A stretch of DNA of 64,000 bases from Kuschelorhynchus macadamiae. Taxonomy: Eukaryota; Arthropoda; Insecta; Coleoptera; Curculionidae. The stretch covers positions 186,001 through 250,000 of the forward strand of contig JAUTXW010001342.1 in NCBI GenBank assembly GCA_030620095.1, written 5' to 3'. The position numbers and the translations under genes were made by a program. The notes under the pieces were generated by a model, which was given only the letters and a program-made list of their open reading frames with translations, did no database searches and was not told where the DNA came from. Below are positions 24,440 to 35,975 of this stretch, one piece after another (position 1 is the stretch's first letter; each line of letters begins with the position of its first letter).

Positions 24440-24560
24440 GGTAAATGGTCTGTATAAGGGCTGGTTAAAACAAGACTCTTTTCTACTATGCCGAGCTTTC
24501 GGAAATCTTTATTTCCTTCTTCAAGGCTACAATATAGAGTTGATGGAAGTTAAAAATTAT
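24440..24560 (-). mobile_element. Penelope-type terminal fragment (tail only)
   Basis: On the minus strand the sequence reads CTTGAAGAAGG, a hairpin, then CCGAAAGCTCGGCATAGTAG. The phrase 'TGAAGAAGG...CCGAAAGCTCGG' is the hallmark of Penelope-like pseudo-LTR ends carrying hammerhead motifs. No coding part is attached, so this is a short tail insertion or relic close to the large TA array. Confidence 0.5.
24495..24526 (-). ncRNA. Hammerhead-ribozyme-like motif
   Basis: On the minus strand TTGAAGA (one base from the CTGANGA core) is followed by the perfect 6-bp hairpin GGAAAT-AAAG-ATTTCC and then GAAA (24500-24497). The order core, stem II, GAAA is that of a hammerhead. Stems I and III were not resolved. 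Confidence 0.5.
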
Positions 24561-27500
24561 AAAATCTATGAGCTAAACTTACTTGTATATTGGTATATTA
24601 CTAAAAACTTTTTGGATCCTAGCAATTGATATATTTTATGTTATATTTTTATGATTTAAAATGAAAATATTTTTAATAATTTTACTTAAAATAGCAACAA
24701 AAATATTGACTCCCTAAAGAACTGTTAAAATGGACGCAATTTGGACAATACAGCGTTTTTACGTTGCAAATAAGGTAAGGTACGTCGTTACAGTCAGTAC
24801 TAAGTTTTTAGTGAACTATAATTTATTGCGGAGTTTTTACCTTGAAATATATGACCTTGCATACATCGTAAATCTGGGAACTGTCATACTAAAATATACC
24901 TATACTTAGTAGTTATTTGACTACTTGCTCTTAGTGCTTATTTTTTTTTTTTTCGAAGAAAAAAAATTTGAAAAAAATTCCATCTAATTCAAAAACGTTA
25001 ATATTTCCTAATATTTCTTCACTGCTATCAAAACTACATTAAATCGATATAACCGACATACCTAAAAAAGAGACTTTTAAAACGGTCCTATCGAACATGG
25101 CAGTAAAATGATTTAAGCGAGTATGTGACAAAAGTTTTTGAAACGAAATTTTGGACACGACCCGGTATATCCTATCCTTTATAGAAAATGGGACTCAACA
25201 TTTCTATTAGCTGAAATGTGATATACTAATTTACAAATTTTTTTTTGGCTACTTAAACCTCCTGAATGTGGGAATTAAGAATTTCTCTGCAGAAACCAAT
25301 TTTTATTTTATTTATTTATTTTTTCAATTTTTACTTCTTCCTGAACTGATATATGTTACATTCATAATTTTATTTTGACTTCCATAAAGTTCTTTGAACG
25401 TGGAACTTAATCAAATTTCCTGGGAAAAGTATTATTTTTTATTTTATTACTTTATTAACTTTTTAACTTTTTTAGATTAAATGTGATATATTCACAAAAT
25501 ATTTTTTCTCTTCTATAAAGCCTTTTGAATGTTTGAATGCGGAAACTCCTAATTTTTATTCTACCCTATTATTTTATTATTTATTATTAATTATTTATTT
25601 AATTTTTTTTTACTATAATTATTAAAATAGCGGATCAGGTTAGGTTAGGATTGGCTAAATTTGCTGTAGAGAAAGCGCGCCGTTGCGTGCCAACAAACTT
25701 CCGTGTCAATATTAAAACAGGGATCTTTTTTTAAGAAAACTGTTAGAAGGATCTATCCCGTTAGATGTTAGGTTAGCCCAGGTTCGTAAATAAGACCATC
25801 AATAAAGTCATAAATTAACATTGGGAGTTTCGGAAGATACATTTTTTAATTACTGCAATGGCGTGACCTTTAAATAGCGCTCCTATCGTAACTTACATCA
25901 AGCGGTTACCATTTGCCACCTTTGACAACTGGTAACATCGAACATAGAGAACTGTACGTTACTTGCATTTTGTATATATTTCACGATGAAAAATTTAGAG
26001 CCATTTTGAAGAAAAAAGTTAAATAGAAAATGATGTCAAGTAGGACAACTTTCTTAAGGCCTTTTCAAGCTTTATTTATCCTCAAGATTTGGCACATTAA
26101 GGTTATACATTTCAAAATGGAGGTGATTTGTTCAATGTGCCAGAAATTAGAAATCGGAGACTAAAATATTTGGAAACTTACAAAACTCAGGTTTTTTATT
26201 CATTGTATTTTCCTTAATAGAACGGTTTTATGAACGTGAGGGTCAAATATTGTTCTTTTCTAGTTACAAGGTGTTTTATTAAAGAAAATGTTTTATTTAA
26301 TCCTCGTAAATAAAAAAAGTACATAATTTAGCCCCACGCTTATTAGAATATTTTAATAAGTGATCACGTGACAAATAGAATATTTAAATTTTACTAATTT
26401 TTTTAGGATCTGTCATATTTATTTACGACACATTTTAAAATTGATGCGGCCCGAAAGCATTTTGTACGTTCCTCAGACTCTATTATATTGGATAGCGGGA
26501 AGTTAAAATTTAAGGGAGATAAAATAACCACGTTGTAGACATGTACGTGTATTTTTAATTCATAGAATAAAATCGTTCAAGTAACTGCAAATTACTATAT
26601 ATAGTCAAATATACGAGGTAAGTCTAGTAACTTCAAGTAAACAATAAAAAAACTCTCTTGCTATTGCAATATTTTTATTTGGCCACTATTATATAATAAT
26701 CCTTATTTCACTGGAAAAAAAAAAGTTAAAAAAGGACTTCCTACATTGGGTTTATAAATCACTGTATAAAAACCAAAATTTTTGCACTTCCCGTATTAAG
26801 ATAAAGAACAATTTGAACTTCAAAGACAGACACTTGTGTAACTTTTGTCTATCATTTTATGAAACTCTAAAACCAAACTTAATTTTCTGCCTAAAAAGCT
26901 TTGGATTTTATACCCAGGTTTCTAAACACAGTTGACGGTATATCCAAGAAAAACAGCATTGTACTGAATAAAACTGAAGCCTCGCCCTTTCTTAATTGTT
27001 TCTTTTTCACTTTTTATCTGCTTTTTATAGAAAATGTGCAACATGTTTCTATTGTTTCTTATGGAACCTTTATATGTCAGGAAATATTCTGAGTGTATAA
27101 TATAACAAATCTACCCCAATAGTTTGTTACCAGTAGTAGACATTTTACTAACGTATTAACAAATTATCACACACATTTTTTTAAACTGTATTACATTTTC
27201 TGACACTTAAACCCATATAACGTTATTTATAGTGTACTAACCACGTGACGTCATAAGCCAGCCGAATGAATTTGAACCGTTTAGACATCATAACTTCTGC
27301 AGTTATATCATGAGTTTTTGTCGAAATTTCCTGCCCAAAGTCGATTTCTTACTTTGGTTCACTGTGGTCTTAAATAATCATTAGATTCTTAAAAGATCTC
27401 GAATGCCAAGTTCTCGATTCTCAAAACTATTTTTTTTGCTCTATATGCTGTTTATGCTATAGAGCGGTTTCTTGTTTATTTTCGCTAATTTGCTGTTTTT

Positions 27501-30500
27501 AGGATTACAAAGCCTCTCAAATACTCAACCATGCACATAAAGATTCCATAGTTTTTTTTTAAGTTATCTGCGCAAATCTTATAATTTTGGTATTCTTTGG
27601 AGTTCGAATTATAACAAAAATCTGATATTGCATTTAGACTTTAAGGATTCTTATAGGTTGCAAAACAATTCTTTAATACAACTACTTCAGATTAAATCAG
27701 ATTTCAGAACTATAAATGTTACTTTCACAATGAGTAGAATTTATCGTATATTCCCACAAGAAAGAATTTCGTCTCGCTTCGATGTAATTTTGCAATTTCT
27801 AGTGGTCGACATTTTAGTAGAATTCTATGCAAAAATGCTAGCGATGTGGATTTATTATCATTATAAATCCAGTTCAGTCACGAAACTAAATCAGATGTCA
27901 AACGCAATCCGGCAGGCAAATCAGAATGAATCGGACGCGTTAAGGCTAAAATATCCTGAGGGCGTGAGCTACCTTATATATCATTATTACGCCTCTTCAG
28001 CAATTTATCTTATGTCCGAGGCAGACGATAACACATTTTCCTTGTAAAATGTACACCAAAAACCTTCTAAAATATTAAACGAGCACCTGGAACTCGCAAT
28101 AAAAGTCCCTACTAATATAAAGCAGTAATTTGTTATTCTTTAATTGCCCTAATCCTTTATTAAAATTGGAGAGTAGATTTGGATATATTGGATGCATTAG
28201 GGAGATTTAAAACCAGCGTGAGTAACGTTTGTTGAATGGATTATACTAAAGCGACTATGTATTAAAGTAATGCTGGTGAATACAAGCTATAGAACTAGAG
28301 AATGTAAAAGCCAAAGGAGACGTCTGCATTTTTATAATAATAGGTCAATTATTTTTTAGGATGATACCGTAAAATTTATAATAAAAAGGACTGCTGCAAA
28401 CATTGGTGAACACAGTAACATATGTGAAAAATCCATGATTTGAGAAGTTAAATTATTCTATACAAATTTTAGAATCTTAAAAATAGCTTTCGGCATTAAA
28501 GACGTTTTCCAAAGATTAAATAATTTATTTATGCTATGACATATAAAATACATAACTTGTGGATATGGCATAAATCATTCCACTTCTCAAATATGGGATT
28601 TGTATTTAATATATGAAGAGTACAGGCTAAAATGGATAAGAGTCCACAAATATGTATATTTGAGATTAATACGTCAAATTATGGGCAAACCCCATTACGT
28701 TCTGCCTATCATTGTATACATAGCAAAACAAATGTGAGTAAAATGCGTTTTCAAATTAGCTGTACATAGAAAAAAGTATGAAGGTCTACTCGATGTAAGC
28801 ATAAGGGATAAAAGTCTAAATTTTTCTACTCTCCGCTAGCATTAAACGTCTTACGTTAAGCCGGATAAATCTCTTACAGAAATTTTTTTATTTTCGCTGA
28901 ATGTTCATGTCAAAAAAATAATAATAATAAATAATTTTACCAAGACTTAATACACACTTTTCAAAAATTGTTAAGTCCCAACAAGTCTAAACTTTAAACA
29001 GATCTATTTTACTCAAAAACTTTAACCTTTTTAGCCTGTACTCCTCACATGTTAAATGATATTATTCCTTTTTCCTTATTTTTTTGACAGTTATTAAAAA
29101 TAAACTTGTCTGTCTCTAATTTTACATGTTTACTTAAAATGATCCATGGCATACAATTTGTCTAACAGCTAGAACTTATATTAAATCAAATTAAATGATA
29201 AAAATAATCATGCCTCTACGTTTTATTTGGTACAAAAGAGGTATACGTTAATAAAAAATAAAACGACGTTATTTTTAGTTGATTTTTTACGCTTTTTACA
29301 CTATCAAATCAGGTGAGGAGGTACGATTTTTTTAGTGACTTTTTGTAAAAATTTAAAAAGTACTTTTTAAAATTTGTTTTATTTTAAACTGAAAGTTTCT
29401 TAAAGTTATGATAGATGAAAGTTAAGTCTTATATTATATACCGGTAATAGAGATAAATTTAATAAAATAAAAGATTTAGCTTTCTAACTAAGAATAACAC
29501 AAATGAAAATCAATTTATCAATCTAAATCGAGATCAAAATCAGAAAAAAAAACAATTTAGGGAGATTGTAAAGTGTAAGGTCCTTGACTTAATTTATTTC
29601 TTCAGCCCTTCCTTATATTGAACTCTAAAAGATTTTAAACTATCCTAACCTATGCTATGTTTAAATGTCAAAAATAAAAAAACAATATAGAAGTAGCACC
29701 TATGTGGGATTTAGACCTCTACTACCTGACGCCGAGAAGTGACATGATTGGCTTATTCCAAGGCTTTAACTCACGCAGCCACACTGGTTATGCGATAACT
29801 TTGGGAGTTGGATATATCTGTATTAACCGTCAGTATTGCTTGATATTTTTTTTGTGAATTTTCACCAAAATAAATAGTTTTCTTGTAAATTTTTATTGCA
29901 AAACCTACTATAATCGCTTTCAGAATTATTCCTTGATTTCTTAACTACAATAAAATTTACTTGGTACCCTTAGCCGTAAAATCCTCCCTCCCATAAATTA
30001 TTAACCTAATAAACCTCTATTGTGTAGGCACGATATTCTTTAAAGGGTGCAGGTATGGATTTTGCCTCCATAATAATAGAGAATTTTCACTAGTTATTTT
30101 TAATGAAAAAGATAAGGATTTTAAAAAATTTTAATACTATTATGTATTTATTACTGATAATGTTAATAATTATTAACACAACCTAAAAACTATATTTTTT
30201 TAATAATATTATAAAATGCATCTTAATTTTGTATACAACTTACTCTAACCTACTCTATATTTAGTTCCGTTTCTCTATTACTGCGGTTTTTGTCTACACC
30301 TAAACTAATTATTAAGGGCTTAACACTACTATTTATAAAACAGTCTTCAACCTTAATTAAATGTCTAACAGAATCTCTCCAGCTATGTACAGAAATATTA
30401 TTAATTTTTTAATTAAATCTATTACAGATGTACTTAGTGTGGCAGAAGTGTTTTCTATTCTAATCATGGCTTTTAATTCATACCAGATATGTCGATCGGA

Positions 30501-30963
30501 TTGTAAAGACAATAATACGGTGAAAGACGCAAAACTGTAAGACCAGAGGCACTAGCAAGATAGTCACAAATATATTATTTTTTAATATTATATAGTTTTA
30601 AAACACTTAAAGGATTTTTTTGTATAAGTTTTTTCGAAATATACAGTGCTGAGAACGGGACAATGCATATTTTTGCTAAAATTCAGAGACAAAAAAGATT
30701 TTGATCTTATTTTGTTATGCATCTGATTGCGCAATCCCCCTACTTTCTTACCTCTAGGCCATATTTGCTAATTGCAATGACAACTGCACTTATATTTGAA
30801 TTATTATAATACGTTATTTAAAAATCCTTTTATTTTTTACAAATTTTGTTAGTTCCGAGAATCTAAAAAAAATAATTTTAGAATTTTTTGTTTACGGCAA
30901 AATGATCTATAGACGAATACCAAAAAATAATTTCTATCGATTTTGCCTAGCTTCATTTGTTTT
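24561..30963. other. Long quiet AT-rich region, no recognised gene
   Basis: No transposon or gene signature was recognised. The only open frame above 100 codons is 27628-28047 (139 codons, plus strand). It has no known motif and an ordinary AT-rich codon pattern, so it is not called. Two TTAGG-like units at about 25638 (GGTTAGGTTAGG) are too few to be telomeric. Confidence 0.4.
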
Positions 30964-30965
30964 CA

Positions 30966-31095
30966 CTGTACATGGTTTAATCGAGAAATTCGATATTTTT
31001 TCAAAAATTAATCCATAATTCAGGCTGTTTTTAGAAAGAAGGCATGGGATAAGCGAATCTGGAGTAGGGAGTTATGTCGCTAATACAACTAATAC
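30966..31095. repeat. Direct repeat, left copy (~130 bp)
   Basis: The segment opens CTGTACATGGTTTAATCGAG and ends TATGTCGCTAATACAACTAA. It matches 32170-32299 with roughly 85-90 percent identity by eye. The two copies bracket about 1.1 kb that includes a mariner remnant. Confidence 0.8.
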
Positions 31096-31518
31096 AAAGA
31101 TATTATACAGGATGTGATAGAGACAAATGATCGGCAACTCAATTTTTTTGCTTAAATTTGTTTTTAGAATATCACTTTTAAAGTGCACGTTTGTTACATT
31201 AACAGTTAAGATTTTTCGATTCTCATGTGAATATTAGGTAGAGTAGATCATTTTTTCGGTTTTTTTTTTTTATTTTAAGGCTACACGTCACGAAATAAAC
31301 TGTAATCATTTTGAACTCGTTTTTTATTCAATTTTTTTTGTGTCAAAACGATACCAAGACAAAGAAACAAACAAAAATACATTTCTGTCTAGTTAACTTG
31401 ATGAATTTTTTGTGTTCGAGACAAACCACGTTCGCTTACAAATTAATTTATTTGCCTTTTTGGGATAATTTTATAGTGTCGAGTGTAATACTGCTAACAT
31501 AACACCTTTTTTAAACTT

Positions 31519-31743
31519 TTACAACTTTTTCCGGCTCATGTCGCAGTAATGTACGGGGTGTCCGTAAGTTTTATTTTCCTCAAATAGGTTTTTTATCCTT
31601 AGAATTGTATTGATGGATATATTTCTATGAAAATTTGCAATAAATCTTCTTCTTGCTTCTCTTGCATTTTCTTGGCACTTGTAAAATAGCATAACAATCT
31701 GTAGTCTCTCGTCCAAAGAGTATTTCATTTCGATCAGAGTCAA
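31519..31743 (-). pseudogene. Transposase N-terminal helix-turn-helix fragment (DUF4817-like)
   Basis: The 74-residue frame contains YSLDERLQIVMLFYKC, then NAREARRRFIANF and a TILRIKNLFEENKTYG ending. This is the order of the DUF4817-type DNA-binding domain of mariner-like transposases: first helix with 'IV.LY', 'EA.R.F', then 'I.RL...F..TG'. The frame runs out into the terminal inverted repeat and no DDE motif follows, so it is an isolated domain. It would bind transposon ends if expressed, but nothing shows that it is. Confidence 0.65.
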
Positions 31744-32176
31744 ATATATATTTTTTAGGTGAACACTTCGACAATAATTAAAATAATGTCAATTTTTATT
31801 GACAAAGCATTCAAACGTCATTTTACCTTGATCACCTATACCAACCTATCGTATATTTTAAACAGGTGAAGCTAAAATTTTAGTTTGTAAAACATTAAAA
31901 TGTAATATAAACAGCTATCGCAAAATCAAATCTTTTAATCAGAACGGACATAAAAAAAATCACTCTTTCCAAAAATCGTATAAAAAACGATACATTCCAT
32001 TTAAAAAACACCTGATGCATAGCGTAACTCTTTTGTTTCTGGTTCAAATATTTTTTCGATGATATTTTTGGATTCTACAAGAAAAAATACATCGATTGGC
32101 TATTTTGAAATTTTCCAAAATACAAGGAAGGTCGAAAATAGATCCCTGTTCAATCCTCGCTGGAACACCCTGTACA
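31550..32176 (-). mobile_element. Small mariner/Tc1-type remnant with short TIRs
   Basis: The left end TGTACGGGGTGTCCG is mirrored by the right end GGAACACCCTGTACA, a ~15-bp imperfect terminal inverted repeat of the GGGTGT type common in insect Tc1/mariner elements. A minus-strand frame (31743-31519) encodes the N-terminal helix-turn-helix part of a transposase. Most of the catalytic domain is missing, so this is an internally deleted copy. Confidence 0.6.
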
Positions 32177-32299
32177 TAGTTTAATCGAGAAATTCGATAT
32201 CTTTTCAAAAATTAATCCATAATTTAGGTTGTTTTTACAAAGTAATCATAGGATAAGTGAATTTGGAGTACGGGTTATGTCGCTAATACGACTAATACT
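32170..32299. repeat. Direct repeat, right copy (~130 bp)
   Basis: It opens CTGTACATAGTTTAATCGAG, overlapping the last bases of the mariner remnant's right end, and carries GGTTATGTCGCTAATACG near its end. It pairs with 30966-31095. Confidence 0.8.
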
Positions 32300-33099
32300 T
32301 GAATTAACTCCTTATCAGCTTCTTCAATGCTTCTAAATTTACCGATGTCGGGCCTTTATTTTCTTGGTGTAATTGTTTTGGTCACGATATATTTTACCGT
32401 CAATAAAGAAACTTTAGTTAAAAAGCACGTTTCACCCAAACTTTCATTTTCATTACACTCTTTCTTTAAAAGAAATAAATAAACGTTGTTACAATTTTCT
32501 TGGCTTCAGGGGATAAATGTTATTTTTTGAAATACCACTTCAGAATGCACTATTACCATATTTATCCATGGACGCCACATTTTTTTTAAAACTTGATAAC
32601 ACAATAACACAGTTCTACCTTTGAAAAATTAACAGATATTTTACTAAATGCACCGTTTGACAAACACACAAATACAAAATTAAAACAGTTTTAATATTAG
32701 TATTTGTAGTTAAATATTTTAACATCCAGATCTATATTCAGGTAAATTTTATTGCAGCTAAGAAATCAGCGAATTATCCTAAAACGAACTTTATGTATTT
32801 AATTTCTAAGATATTTTTATTATGGCGAAAAACCTCGGAGTTTGTAAAACAGGTTATATAAAGAAAAGAGGAAATTATTGCCTATCTAAACTTTATTTTG
32901 CAACTTTTTTAATACCAAATTTATTTTCTTAACAATTTTTAATAAATAAAAATAAACAAATTGTTGAAATATGTTTATAGCTGGATTTGTTACAGATGAC
33001 ATTTATAAATCTCGGCAAAGGTGAAAAGTCTTAATTTTATGTTTTCGCGTCGATCTATTCAAACGACGCAAGTTATAAACAAATTAAGTCAATTTCAGT
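32300..33099. other. AT-rich stretch without recognised features
   Basis: No open frame of note and no clear repeat arms were seen. Confidence 0.45.
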
Positions 33100-33335
33100 T
33101 CGGGTACGTCAGGAAAAATTCTCCTTGTAAGATAATAAAAAAATCGGTAAATTTCCTTCACCCGGAACTTCCTTTGGGCATAATTTAAAATAAATTCAAT
33201 AAGTATCCCTTTGTATATCTTCACATTTATTTTTTCTGCAAAATTTAAAATCAATTGAACAAGATTTTTTAAAATATTATATTTGGCCGCTATTTTGTTT
33301 CGCTATCTTAAATTGAAAACCATATTATCAGTCTT
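33100..33335 (-). repeat. Inverted copy of the dispersed satellite-like family
   Basis: Read on the minus strand this segment contains AAGATAGCGAAACAAAATAG, GGCCAAATA, a poly-A run, TTGATTTTAAATTT, TATGCCCAAAGG and AAGGAAATTTACCGATTTTT, the same order as at 7250-7670. It is a single-unit or two-unit member of that family. Confidence 0.55.
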
Positions 33336-33800
33336 TACCTACTCCGTTGGTCCGCAGATATCCCAAATATTAAGTTTCTAAATGGTCTTCATTCTTCAGT
33401 CTTCAGCGAAACGTCGACAATTTAAAAAAAGACATTTGTTTTTTTTACTGCATCCTTACCCCAAATAATATACCACTCAAACATAGAAACAAGAGGATCT
33501 TTAACGAAAACCATTTAGAAACTTAATATCTGCGGTCCAACGTAGTAGGTAAAGACTGAAATTATGAGTTTCATGCAGGATATAGAATCTATATGTGTCC
33601 TGAACATTAAACAATAAAATTTCGAAAGGTCGACAATTTAAAAAAAGTGTTTTGTTTTTTTACTGGATCCTAACCTCTAATGATACACCACTCTAACAAC
33701 AACAAGAGGATCGTTAACGAAAACCATTTAGACATTTATTATCTGAAAAATATCTGCAGACAAAGGGAATACGTAAGTCTGAAAATATGTTGAATATATA
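33333..33800. repeat. Repeat cluster with one hairpin and two direct ~160-bp units
   Basis: CAGTCTTTACCTACTCCGTT at 33333 is mirrored near 33545 (GTAGGTAAAGACTG) with the intervening ATATTAAGTTTCTAAATGGT also mirrored, forming an arm of about 55 bp. In addition, 33409-33560 and 33621-33790 are direct repeats sharing GTCGACAATTTAAAAAAAG, ACAAGAGGATC and ACGAAAACCATTTAGA. The unit starts CGAAACGTCGAC, as do several Penelope pseudo-LTR tails, so a Penelope origin is possible. Confidence 0.6.
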
Positions 33801-34619
33801 AACATATCGCCGTTAAAAATCCGTAAAGGCGTATCTCAGTTTTACAAAGTTTTCAGGAGAAACATTTAAAAGAAATGGGCTGTCTTATTTCTATAATATA
33901 CAGAAAACTATTAGATAAAATGTATTAATATTGTATAATTATTTTTAGCAATAGTTAATTATCATCATACGCATGTAAAATTGTTAATGCTAATATTTTT
34001 GTTGTTATTTTTTGCTAATTTTTTGAGATACATCTTTACGTTTCGCTAATAATAATTGCTATTACCTGACTTATTGAGATAGGTCCTTACAGTTTAATAG
34101 TCATAATATAATAAATAAAATAAATAACAACATTAAGCTATTCTTAAAAACATTTATTTAGCAAAAGTCAACTGTATTGGCATTAACGTAAACCAAAACC
34201 ATACATAAAAACTAAACTTTTTTCAGGTGATGACCACCGTCAAATTCAAAAAGCACGTTATTGAATGATGAGCAAAGTAGTATAATAAAAATTAACTAAA
34301 TTAGCATGAAAATTTAAACATTTTTCTTTCTAACAAAAATAACATAGTAATTCTTGTAGCTTCGCTAAAATTACATTGGTAAATAAAGCAAGTTTTACTG
34401 AGACGTGTGAGGTAACGACTTATAAAACTGGACATGCTCAGGTAGCTTTATTACTGGCGTGTCACCACTGCAAAGAGTATTTAAATCATTAAATTTTTCT
34501 AAAGATATTAGTCGAGAACTTTTATTCAACTTACTAAGTTTTTTTGAAAGTAAAAGTTTGACGCTTGAAATCGACTAATTGCATCCAGGGGGCTCGTTTT
34601 AAAAAATAATTTATCTAAC
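33801..34619. other. AT-rich stretch downstream of the minus-strand gene
   Basis: This would be the intron following the exon at 34620-35456. No second exon with matching frame and splice acceptor was identified by eye. Confidence 0.35.
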
Positions 34620-35456
34620 TCACTTTTCTTTGCGTCGTAAAGTTTGGGCAACTCTCCTCTTATTGATTTTACTTTTTTCGTATTCTCGTGGGGCACCGTC
34701 TACCTCAAAATCTTTCGGCTTCTTCTCTTCGTTTCCATTTTTCGTGTGGTTTGTTTTTTTGCACTGTCGCTTTTTACACGGCTTTTTTGTAGTGTTTTTA
34801 CTATTACCATCACTATCACTGTTAGTACGCAAATAATGCATTTCACACGCTGGCAAGTCCTCGTTAAAATAATCCCAGCATAAAATGATCGAGCATCTAA
34901 ACCTCGAACTGAAAACTTCATTTTTGCAACGAAAAACTTCGTATGTCTGGTTATAAGTGGGATCTTCTCGATCATTGATTTCTACTTCGGCAAACGGATC
35001 GGTAAGTTCATCTTCATCGGGTGATAAATCGGTGTTTTCTTTATGTTCTAATTTTGTGTTAGAATTCGTGGATAAAATCTCCAAAACAGGATTATCCTCC
35101 ACTTGAGGTACTGCAATCACATCCGTGGTAGAAGCCTCTAGTAATGTTTTTAAATCGCTTGTGCTTTTTTTTGCAATTTTGCTTAAGGGTTCATCATCGT
35201 CACTCGAGCTATACCCTAATGGATTATTTTGTTTTGCTATTTTATCCACTATTTTGCTTAAAGGTTCGTTGTCGTCACTGGAGCTTGACCATGAAGATTG
35301 TTCTCCTTGTATTATTTTATCATGATACCATTTATTTTTAAAAAGTATTTTAACACGCGTTCCAATTTTAAAATCAGCATTATTCATAATTGTTTTTAAT
35401 TCCCTGGTATCTACACAATTTATAGAGCCATCTTTCCACTTGACTAGAACATCCAT
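34620..35456 (-). CDS. Host-like gene, first coding exon: Tudor-like N-terminus, acidic repeats, Cys/His cluster
   Basis: The 278-codon frame is the longest in the window and the only one without transposon signatures. Residues 1-50 (MDVLVKWKDGSINCVD..., then IGTRVKILFKNKWYHDKII) read as a small beta-barrel of the Tudor/SH3 type, as at the start of several insect BEN-domain and related uncharacterised proteins. Residues 56-68 and 83-94 are a repeated acidic unit, SSSDDxEPLSKI. Residues 177-207 hold C177, C188, C193, C204 and H207, a possible metal site. Residues 224-248 are a Lys/Arg-rich, nuclear-signal-like tail. The stop overlaps a strong 5' splice signal, GTGAGT at 34623-34618, so the true protein probably continues in a further exon. 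The likely role is a nuclear chromatin or DNA-associated protein, but no function can be assigned. A domesticated transposon gene is not excluded. Confidence 0.65.
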   Translation of the reverse strand: MDVLVKWKDGSINCVDTRELKTIMNNADFKIGTRVKILFKNKWYHDKIIQGEQSSWSSSSDDNEPLSKIVDKIAKQNNPLGYSSSDDDEPLSKIAKKSTSDLKTLLEASTTDVIAVPQVEDNPVLEILSTNSNTKLEHKENTDLSPDEDELTDPFAEVEINDREDPTYNQTYEVFRCKNEVFSSRFRCSIILCWDYFNEDLPACEMHYLRTNSDSDGNSKNTTKKPCKKRQCKKTNHTKNGNEEKKPKDFEVDGAPREYEKSKINKRRVAQTLRRKEK

Positions 35457-35710
35457 TATGGTGTAGTTTCATCTATAATAAAGAAAAAAATTTCCCGTTA
35501 ATTTTTTTTTAAGTTTTTTAACGCTCTCTTGATACCGGTAACACAATTTTTTTCAGTAGTTAGAGAGCGAACAAAATAAACTGAGAGGCGCGCTCAGGCG
35601 ATTGGTTACTGTGACCCTTCCGACTACTAGAGGGCGGCCCTAGCCGTTACAGACTTACAGCCAGCCAGAGTTGTAGCCTAGCAGCCCAATTCCAGAAAAA
35701 TGTTAATTTG
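35457..35710 (-). promoter_or_regulatory. Promoter-like, GC-richer region upstream of the minus-strand gene
   Basis: Base composition rises sharply at about 35570-35700, against the AT-rich surroundings. On the minus strand it contains ACCAATCGCC (a CCAAT box, near 35600), a GAGCGCGCCTC patch and an initiator-like TCAGTTT around 35580, about 125 bases before the ATG. The sequence TTTCTTTATTATAG just upstream of the ATG could instead be a 3' splice site of a 5' UTR intron. No TATA box at the usual spacing was noted. Confidence 0.4.
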
Positions 35711-35906
35711 TAATTCAAGTTGATTTCATCGTATATGGTGATATTTTGATTCATTATTGATTTTTCTATTACACCGTTTGGATGTTTGACATTTTTTTTA
35801 GTTTAAATGCAGAGTTTTCTCTGAATTACTTAATACCATACACTACTTTTTTAATAGTTAAATATTTATGGATACTTTGGCTAGTTGATAAAACCTAATG
35901 ATTAGC

Positions 35907-35975
<69 letters not shown>

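Noticed and set aside
25636..25650. TTAGG repeats (insect telomere unit)
   Set aside because: Only about two units, in ordinary sequence; not an array.
27628..28047. 139-codon plus-strand open frame
   Set aside because: No recognisable domain, no convincing splice or promoter context, and background-like composition. Expression data could change this.
34630..34975. Overlapping frames on both strands within the minus-strand gene
   Set aside because: Shadows of the 278-codon frame in other phases.
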